64,000 nucleotides of DNA, from contig NZ_JAPNLH010000007.1 in the NCBI RefSeq assembly GCF_026627425.1, positions 62,001 to 126,000 of the forward strand, written 5' to 3'. Positions 57,010 to 64,000 of this stretch are shown piece by piece; positions within the stretch are counted from its first letter, which is position 1; every line of letters starts with the position of its first letter. Both the position numbers and the translations under genes were made by a program. This stretch comes from Arthrobacter endolithicus. GTDB lineage: Bacteria > Actinomycetota > Actinomycetes > Actinomycetales > Micrococcaceae. The notes below the pieces were generated by a model, which worked only from the letters and a program-made list of their open reading frames with translations, did no database searches and was not told the origin of the DNA.

Positions 57010-58310
57010 CCGAAACTTTTGACGCCGTCGACATCATCCGCACCAAACGGGACCGCGGGACGCTCAGCCGCGAGCAGATCGACTGGACCATCGATGCGTA
57101 CACACGCGGGACCATCGCCGAGGAGCAAATGGCGGCCCTGAACATGGCGATCCTGCTCAACGGAATGAACCGGGAGGAAATCTCGGCCTGGACCGCTGCC
57201 ATGATCGCTTCCGGAGAACGGATGGATTTCTCCGGCCTGCGAAGCCCCTCCGGTGCCGTCAAGCCCACGAGCGACAAGCATTCCACCGGTGGGGTGGGGG
57301 ACAAAATCACCTTGCCGCTGGCACCGCTGGTTGCCGTGTTCGGCGTTGCTGTGCCGCAGCTCTCCGGCCGCGGGCTCGGCCACACCGGCGGGACATTGGA
57401 CAAGCTTGAGTCCATCCCCGGCTGGCGGGCCGAGCTGAGCAATGCTGCCATGATGCGCCAGCTCAGCGAGGTCGGCGCCGTTATCTGCGCCGCGGGCGCC
57501 GGCTTGGCCCCGGCGGATAAGAAGTTATACGCTCTGCGTGACGTCACCGGCACGGTGGAAGCCATCCCCCTGATTGCCTCCTCCATCATGAGTAAAAAAA
57601 TCGCCGAGGGCACAGGTTCCCTGGTGCTGGATGTCAAAGTTGGCTCTGGCGCGTTCATGAAAACCGAAGCCATGGCACGGGAACTGGCGGAAACTATGGT
57701 GGCGCTGGGCCAGGATGCCGGCGTCCATACGGTTGCCTTATTGACGAATATGGCCACACCGCTGGGACTGACGGCAGGTAACGCGATCGAGGTGCAGGAA
57801 TCGGTGGAGGTACTTGCCGGCGGCGGCCCGGAAGACATCGTCGAACTGACCCTCCGGCTGGCGGAGGAAATGCTGGCCGGCGCCGGCGTCCACGATGCCG
57901 ATCCGGCCGCCGCCCTGCGGGACGGCCGGGCCATGGACGTCTGGAGGAAAATGATATCCGCCCAGGGCGGTGATCCCGACGCCGCGTTGCCGCAGGCCAA
58001 GGAAGCCGAGGTGATCTACGCGCCGGCCGACGGAGTCCTGGTGCAATTGGACGCGCTGGCCGTCGGCGTCGCCGCGTGGCGCCTGGGAGCAGGCCGGGCG
58101 CGCAAAGAAGACGCGGTGCAGGCCGGAGCCGGGGTGCGGCTGCATGCTAAACCGGGTGCCCTGGTGCGGGCCGGCGAGCCGCTGATGACGCTGCTCACCG
58201 ATACCCCGGAGAAGTTCGACCGGGCCCGCGAGGCATTGACCGACGCGGTGCTGATAGCGCCGGAAGGCTCGCGCCCGGCGCAGCAGCTCGTGCTGGCGCG
58301 CATCGACTAG
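57006..58310 (+). CDS. deoA: Thymidine phosphorylase
   Basis: This 434-residue enzyme phosphorolyses thymidine to thymine and deoxyribose-1-phosphate. The KHSTGGVGDKITLPLAPL segment is the phosphate loop; GRGLGHTGGTLDKLES and DVKVGSGAFMK are conserved. It has the normal length and is coupled to cdd by an ATGA overlap. Confidence 0.96.
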   Translation: MTETFDAVDIIRTKRDRGTLSREQIDWTIDAYTRGTIAEEQMAALNMAILLNGMNREEISAWTAAMIASGERMDFSGLRSPSGAVKPTSDKHSTGGVGDKITLPLAPLVAVFGVAVPQLSGRGLGHTGGTLDKLESIPGWRAELSNAAMMRQLSEVGAVICAAGAGLAPADKKLYALRDVTGTVEAIPLIASSIMSKKIAEGTGSLVLDVKVGSGAFMKTEAMARELAETMVALGQDAGVHTVALLTNMATPLGLTAGNAIEVQESVEVLAGGGPEDIVELTLRLAEEMLAGAGVHDADPAAALRDGRAMDVWRKMISAQGGDPDAALPQAKEAEVIYAPADGVLVQLDALAVGVAAWRLGAGRARKEDAVQAGAGVRLHAKPGALVRAGEPLMTLLTDTPEKFDRAREALTDAVLIAPEGSRPAQQLVLARID

Positions 58311-58440
58311 GGACGCCACCGGAAGACTCATACTCCAGGCGGAGGAGAACGGCGTAATGTAGGCCTAAAGAGTGATGGTTTGCGTGAGCCTGGCGTGGGA
58401 AACTATAGATGGCCCCACCCCCGGAGAGGAATCGTCCCCA

Positions 58441-59154
58441 GTGGACCTGCTGAATGCCTTACCCCACCTAATGGGCGAGCTGAACCGTTTGATTGAGCAC
58501 TCGGCAAACCAATGGTGGGTTGTGCCGTTGGTGATGCTCTTCTGCCTGATCGATGGATTCTTTCTTTTCCTCCCCAGCGAAACAGCCATTGTGGCCCTCG
58601 CCGCGATTTCCGCAAGGCTGGGGGAGCCGAACATCTGGCTGCTGCTGGCCGGCGGCGCCATCGGTGCCATCATGGGAGATAACATCGCTTATTTCCTGGG
58701 GCGCAAGCTCGGGGTCAGCCGATTCCGCTGGATGCGCAGACCGCGGACGGCAAAGGCCTTTGACTGGGCACGCAAGGAACTGGACAAGCGCGGGGCCATC
58801 CTGATTTTCACCGCCCGGTATATTCCGGTGGGCCGGATCGCCGTCAACTTCACCGCCGGCGCAACGCGCTTCCCCTGGAAAAAATTCTTCTGGCTGGACT
58901 TCGCCGCGGCGCTGACCTGGTCGGGATATTCGGTGGGCATCGGCAGTTTTGCCGGCCGATGGGTGCATCACAACCCGCTGCTCGGCGTGGGCATCGCCAT
59001 CGTGTTTGCCATCATCATGGGATTCATTGTCGATAACGCGATGAAGTTCTTCCACAGCTGGCTCAGCAAACGGGCCAAATCCAGCGCGGCAGCGGGTCGG
59101 GCGGCGGGAACCGGGCCGGCAGCGAACCGACAGCGCCAGGGATCAGGGCGCTAG
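58441..59154 (+). CDS. DedA-family membrane protein
   Basis: This protein of about 237 residues has four or five hydrophobic segments. FLFLPSETAIVALAA and FTARYIPVGRIAVNFTAGATRFPWKKF are the DedA signatures. GTG 58441 with GGAGAGGA upstream is preferred over an ATG at 58372. DedA proteins act in lipid recycling or membrane homeostasis. It interrupts the nucleoside genes. Confidence 0.88.
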   Translation: MDLLNALPHLMGELNRLIEHSANQWWVVPLVMLFCLIDGFFLFLPSETAIVALAAISARLGEPNIWLLLAGGAIGAIMGDNIAYFLGRKLGVSRFRWMRRPRTAKAFDWARKELDKRGAILIFTARYIPVGRIAVNFTAGATRFPWKKFFWLDFAAALTWSGYSVGIGSFAGRWVHHNPLLGVGIAIVFAIIMGFIVDNAMKFFHSWLSKRAKSSAAAGRAAGTGPAANRQRQGSGR

Positions 59155-59163
59155 AGTTGAACG

Positions 59164-60357
59164 GTGACTGAATCCGCGCAAGACGCCATGACCGCATCTG
59201 AGAAGACTTTGGACCTGCAGAGCCTGCCGAAAGTTTCCCTGCACGATCATTTGGACGGGGGTCTCCGTCCCGCCACTATCATTGAGCTGGCAGCCGCCGC
59301 CGGGCACAAGCTGCCCTCCACGGACCCGGTGGCGCTGGCCCAGTGGTTCCGCGAATCGGCTGATTCCGGTTCGCTGGTCCGCTATCTGGAAACCTTCGAC
59401 CACACCATCGCGGTCATGCAGACGCGGGACGGCCTGATCCGGGTTGCCCGCGAGTTTGTTGAAGATCTGGCGGACGACGGCGTCGTCTACGGCGAAGTGC
59501 GCTGGGCGCCCGAGCAGCACCTACGGGCCGGCCTGACTCTGGATGAAACGGTTGACGCCGTGCAGGAAGGTCTGGAAGCCGGGGTGGCCTCGGTGGAGGA
59601 GTCAGGGCGGCATATTCAGGTGGGGCAGCTGATCACGGCCATGCGCCACGCGGACCGCGGTCAGGAGATCGCCGAGCTCGCAGTGCGGCACCGGAACTCC
59701 GGCGCTGTCGGCTTTGATATTGCCGGCGCCGAAGAAGGCTTCCTGCCGTCCCGGTTCAAGGATGCCTTCACCTACCTTGCCGAGCATAATTTCCCGACGA
59801 CGGTCCATGCCGGCGAGGCCGCCGGGTTGGCGAGCATTCAGGATGCGCTGGTGCACGGACGTGCACAGCGGCTTGGCCACGGCGTGCGGATCGCTGAAGA
59901 CATTGAGGTGGAGTACATCGCGGCGCAAGACGCAGACGAGGCAGCGGTTGGCGCCTCCGACCTCGACACAGAAGGCCTGAGTGCAGATGATACTGTCGGC
60001 GTCGTCACGATGGGGGAATTGGCTTCTTGGGTGCGGGACCGGGGCATAGCGCTGGAAATCTGCCCGTCGTCAAACCTGCAGACCGGGGCGATCGCAGGAT
60101 TCGGCGGCGGTATTGCTGACCATCCGCTGGACCTGCTGTACCAGACCGGATTCCGCGTCACGATCAATACGGATAATCGTTTGATGAGCGGGGTCACCCT
60201 GACGGGTGAGTTCGAGCTGCTGATGGAGGTCTTTGACTACGATCTGGATGATCTGCTGGCACTGTCCTTGAACGCTGCCGAAGCTGCCTTTTTGCCGCTG
60301 GAGGACCGCGAGGCGCTGGCGGATCACCTGATCGAGGCCTATAGCGGCGCGCGCTGA
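59164..60357 (+). CDS. add: Adenosine deaminase
   Basis: This 397-residue enzyme deaminates adenosine to inosine. Zinc and catalytic motifs are SLHDHLDGGLRP, VHAGEAAG, LGHGVRI and INTDNRLMSG. GTG 59164 is used; ATG 59188 is possible. An insertion near residues 250-285 makes it longer than E. coli Add. Its stop overlaps the mazG start. Confidence 0.95.
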   Translation: MTESAQDAMTASEKTLDLQSLPKVSLHDHLDGGLRPATIIELAAAAGHKLPSTDPVALAQWFRESADSGSLVRYLETFDHTIAVMQTRDGLIRVAREFVEDLADDGVVYGEVRWAPEQHLRAGLTLDETVDAVQEGLEAGVASVEESGRHIQVGQLITAMRHADRGQEIAELAVRHRNSGAVGFDIAGAEEGFLPSRFKDAFTYLAEHNFPTTVHAGEAAGLASIQDALVHGRAQRLGHGVRIAEDIEVEYIAAQDADEAAVGASDLDTEGLSADDTVGVVTMGELASWVRDRGIALEICPSSNLQTGAIAGFGGGIADHPLDLLYQTGFRVTINTDNRLMSGVTLTGEFELLMEVFDYDLDDLLALSLNAAEAAFLPLEDREALADHLIEAYSGAR

Positions 60358-61163
60358 TGGCCGCCGGGCCGGCCGGATCAGACGTGCCTGCCGTGCGGGA
60401 GCCGGCCGGCCCTGACCCTGCTGTGGAGCTGCGGCGGCTGATTGAGGTTATTGCCCAGCTGCGCCAGCACTGCCCATGGATGGCGGAGCTGACGCATGAA
60501 TCGCTGGTGCAGTACCTGATCGAGGAGTCGTACGAACTAGTCGAGGCTATCGAGACGGGATCCCGCGACGAGATCAGGGGAGAGCTCGGCGACATCCTCC
60601 TGCAGGTGGTTTTGCATGCCCGCCTGGCGCAGGAAACCGGCGCCTTCGACATCGCCGACGTGGCGCAGGCGCTGACCGCGAAAATGATTCGACGCAGCCC
60701 GCACGTGTTCGATCCAAACGGATCCTTACTGGACGGTTTCCCCACAGGCCCCGGCAACTCCGCAGGCCCCGACTACTCCGCAGGCCCTGACAACTCGGCA
60801 GGCCCCGGCGACCTGGCGGAGATTGAGGCTACCTGGCGGAGCGTGAAGAACGTGGAGCGAGCGCTTGCCGGCGCCGGGTCCGTCTTCCACGGCATTCCTG
60901 CAGCCCTCCCCGCTCTTGCCCTGGCGCAAAAGTCGCTGGATCGTGCCCTACCAACTACGGCCGCGCTGCCTGGTCCGGAACCCCTCCATGGCGGGCCTGA
61001 ATCCGCGCCGCCGCAGAGCGAAGAAGAGCTCGGTGAGCTGCTGTTCGCCGTCGTACGCACTGCCCACAGCAACGGATGGGACGCCGAACGTGCGCTGCGA
61101 ACGGCCGTCCGGCGGTTCCAAAACGGCGCCGACTCCGAAAATGAGACCCCGGCGGCCAAATGA
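60357..61163 (+). CDS. mazG: MazG nucleotide pyrophosphohydrolase with internal repeat
   Basis: This 268-residue NTP pyrophosphohydrolase has the MazG metal site EESYELVEAIE and GELGDILLQVVLHA near residues 58-85, and a second partial domain with EEELGELLFAVV. A repetitive Gly-Pro-Ser/Asp-rich insertion sits at residues 129-152. It precedes eno, as in many actinobacteria. Confidence 0.92.
   Translation: MAAGPAGSDVPAVREPAGPDPAVELRRLIEVIAQLRQHCPWMAELTHESLVQYLIEESYELVEAIETGSRDEIRGELGDILLQVVLHARLAQETGAFDIADVAQALTAKMIRRSPHVFDPNGSLLDGFPTGPGNSAGPDYSAGPDNSAGPGDLAEIEATWRSVKNVERALAGAGSVFHGIPAALPALALAQKSLDRALPTTAALPGPEPLHGGPESAPPQSEEELGELLFAVVRTAHSNGWDAERALRTAVRRFQNGADSENETPAAK
60741..60812 (+). repeat. 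Four 18-bp tandem repeats in mazG
   Basis: Units starting at 60741, 60759, 60777 and 60795 share TCCGCAGGCCCCGACTAC-like sequence and encode a repeated AGP(D/G)(Y/N/D)S hexapeptide. Confidence 0.88.
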
Positions 61164-61327
61164 CGCCCCTGCCGTGGCTCCTGAGGCGGCAGCGCACGTT
61201 GCTTCCGGCACCACGGCCGGTAGATCCGGGCTCCCGGCGGGCTGCGGGATTTAGGCGCTAGGCTAGGTGGGACAGCGAGGTCGACATTCAACCGCCAGCT
61301 GCCCCGATGCAAGGCAGCACATCCTAG

Positions 61328-62620
<1,293 letters not shown>

Positions 62621-62628
62621 ACACCGGT

Positions 62629-62663
62629 GACTGGCTAAGGTTAACTCCAGGCCTTAGCCAGTC
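62629..62663 (+). terminator. Hairpin after eno
   Basis: GACTGGCTAAGG (62629-62640) pairs perfectly with CCTTAGCCAGTC (62652-62663). No T-tract follows, so it may stabilise the eno message rather than terminate it. Confidence 0.55.
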
Positions 62664-62704
62664 GGGCCGCGGCCGGACCGCACAACAGCAGATTCAGGAG
62701 AGCC

Positions 62705-63319
62705 ATGAGTACCCGTCGTCCCAAAGTGCCGCGCGCAGCAAACGCCGGTGCGGACAAGGCAGCGGTGCCCAAATCCGGCTTTCCGGATTCTAATCCTGCC
62801 GCCGGGTCCGGACCAGCTGCGGGCCCCGCCGGGAAATCGCTCACCCGAACCGGCGGGCGACCAGCCGCTGCAGCGAAAGTGGTTTACCGGCATTCTCCTG
62901 AAACGCCGGCAAGGGGGCCCAAGCCCGTACCGGCCCGGGCATTTTCCGGCCGTCTGCTGGCTCTCGCCGTCGTCCTGCTGACCATCACGGTTTTGCTGGC
63001 ACCCTCCATCCATACCTACCTGCAACAGCGGGCGCAGATTTCCGCGCTGGAGCAGGACATCTCGGTCAAGCAGCAGCAGCAGACCGAGCTGAAGAATGAG
63101 GCGGCCAGGTGGAGCGATCCGGCCTATGTTAAGCAGCAGGCCCGGGACCGGGTTAATATGTTGATGCCCGGAGAAACGGGCTATTGGGTGTATGGTGCGG
63201 ACGGCTCGGGACCCAGCTCTCAGCCGTCGGGCAGCTCCCCTGCATCGTCCGGGACCACGGCAACGCTGCCGTGGGTCGACGGACTCATCCAATCGATCAA
63301 GCGCTCCGCGACCGAATAG
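62705..63319 (+). CDS. ftsB: Septum formation initiator (FtsB/DivIC family)
   Basis: This 204-residue division protein has a long basic cytoplasmic N-terminus, one membrane segment (about residues 82-102, LLALAVVLLTITVLL), a coiled coil, and the conserved ARDRVNMLMPGETGYWVYG. It joins FtsL and FtsQ at the septum. GGAGAG precedes the ATG. A perM-like gene elsewhere in the window (17807) is a known partner type in mycobacteria. Confidence 0.92.
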   Translation: MSTRRPKVPRAANAGADKAAVPKSGFPDSNPAAGSGPAAGPAGKSLTRTGGRPAAAAKVVYRHSPETPARGPKPVPARAFSGRLLALAVVLLTITVLLAPSIHTYLQQRAQISALEQDISVKQQQQTELKNEAARWSDPAYVKQQARDRVNMLMPGETGYWVYGADGSGPSSQPSGSSPASSGTTATLPWVDGLIQSIKRSATE

Positions 63320-63386
63320 CACGCAGCAGCGGCCGGGCGGAATATGCCGGTTTTCCATCAGTCTTCTAGTCCCAGGAAGGACGCCG

Positions 63387-64000
63387 GTGACCACGCCAGC
63401 CTCCGCAGCCAAAGCGTCAGGTCGGGCAGCTACAGCTGCGGACCTGGACACCCTCAGCCGCCAGCTTAACCGCCCCGTCCGTGACGTCGTCGAAATTCCG
63501 GCCCGCTGCGTGTGCGGGAATCCATTAGTGGCCGCCACCGCGCCGCGGCTCAGCAATGGAATTCCCTTTCCGACAACCTTCTATCTGACACATCCGGTGA
63601 TCACCGCCGCCGTGTCACGGCTGGAGGCCGCGGGGCTGATGAACACGATGACGGAGCGGTTGTCGGCCGAGCCCGAGTTGGCCGCCGCCTACTTGGCCGC
63701 ACATCGGGCTTACCTGAGTGCGCGGGCCGGCATCGGCGAGCGTGCCGGCACCGGTGCCGTCCCGGAGATCGACGGGATTTCCGCCGGTGGGATGCCCACC
63801 CGCGTGAAATGCCTGCATGTGCTGGTCGGACATGCGCTGGCCGCGGGACCGGGGGTGAACCCGCTGGGCGACGAGGCAATCGAGGCCATTGCGCAATGGT
63901 GGACGCCGGAGCGCTGCTACTGCGCCGGAGCCTGGGATCCACAGAGCCCGGTTCCATCCCGCGACCTCAGCCGGCACGTCAGGCATCAGCACAGCCAGCA
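63387..64000 (+). CDS. DUF501 family protein (3'-truncated by window edge)
   Basis: An open frame of at least 204 codons runs from GTG 63387 to the end of the window. AGGAAGG lies 6 bases before it. The product begins with an Ala/Ser-rich lead, then PARCVCGNPLVAATAPRLSN and TFYLTHP, later GISAGGMPTRVKCLHVLVGH, the signatures of the actinobacterial DUF501 family. Its function is unknown. It follows ftsB, the usual family context. Confidence 0.88.
   Translation, partial: MTTPASAAKASGRAATAADLDTLSRQLNRPVRDVVEIPARCVCGNPLVAATAPRLSNGIPFPTTFYLTHPVITAAVSRLEAAGLMNTMTERLSAEPELAAAYLAAHRAYLSARAGIGERAGTGAVPEIDGISAGGMPTRVKCLHVLVGHALAAGPGVNPLGDEAIEAIAQWWTPERCYCAGAWDPQSPVPSRDLSRHVRHQHSQ

Overview
The window is high-GC, densely packed, single-chromosome-like DNA that reads as a Micrococcaceae-type actinobacterium (Arthrobacter or a close relative). 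This is inferred from gene content and order: a mazG-eno-ftsB-DUF501 block, a perM(DUF6350)-purN-purH neighbourhood, monomeric NADP-isocitrate dehydrogenase, sdhCDAB, and many GTG starts. No rRNA, tRNA, CRISPR array, intact insertion sequence or prophage was seen.

Layout. 1-7193: heterotetrameric sarcosine oxidase (soxB partial at the left edge, soxD, soxA, soxG), then L-serine dehydratase and a formyl-THF deformylase, in one tightly packed plus-strand operon that oxidises sarcosine and disposes of its C1 and serine products. 7256-14371: a VIT-family metal transporter, an XRE-cupin regulator, a ureohydrolase/ThDP-enzyme pair that may be an arginine or guanidinobutyrate catabolic module, a decayed vsr gene, a flavin reductase and an exported alpha/beta-hydrolase-like protein. 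14372-17671: a cold-shock gene with a structured leader, and a glutamate-type ABC transporter without its ATPase. 17807-26498: perM, purN, then inverted murQ-nagZ, then purH and icd. 26721-32109: a complete branched-chain amino-acid-type ABC transporter (livKHMGF). 32357-38971: a sugar ABC importer (XylFGH/ChvE type), a Gfo/Idh/MocA oxidoreductase and a ROK repressor, with two near-identical operator-like sites. 39023-43010: gamma-carbonic anhydrase, a second purU, and glyA-folD preceded by a ZTP (pfl) riboswitch. 43077-47346: small membrane protein, exonuclease III, trpS, 2H phosphoesterase, BrkB/YihY. 47455-51001: sdhCDAB on the minus strand. 51199-56190: manC, M20 amidohydrolase, ohrR-ohr, a medium-chain reductase and a small excisionase/BldC-like HTH protein. 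56581-61163: nucleoside salvage (cdd, deoA, add) with a DedA protein and MazG. 61337-64000: eno, ftsB and a DUF501 gene running off the right edge.

A recurring theme is folate one-carbon and purine metabolism: sarcosine oxidase yields methylene-THF, two PurU proteins release formate from formyl-THF, GlyA and FolD interconvert C1 units, PurN and PurH consume them, and the ZTP riboswitch senses their shortage. The most noteworthy non-coding signals are the ZTP riboswitch, the paired ROK operator sites, a terminator-like hairpin inside the csp leader, three phased direct repeats beside a BldC-like gene, an OhrR operator, and several palindromic or tandem elements. All functional calls rest on reading the sequence; no database search was possible.
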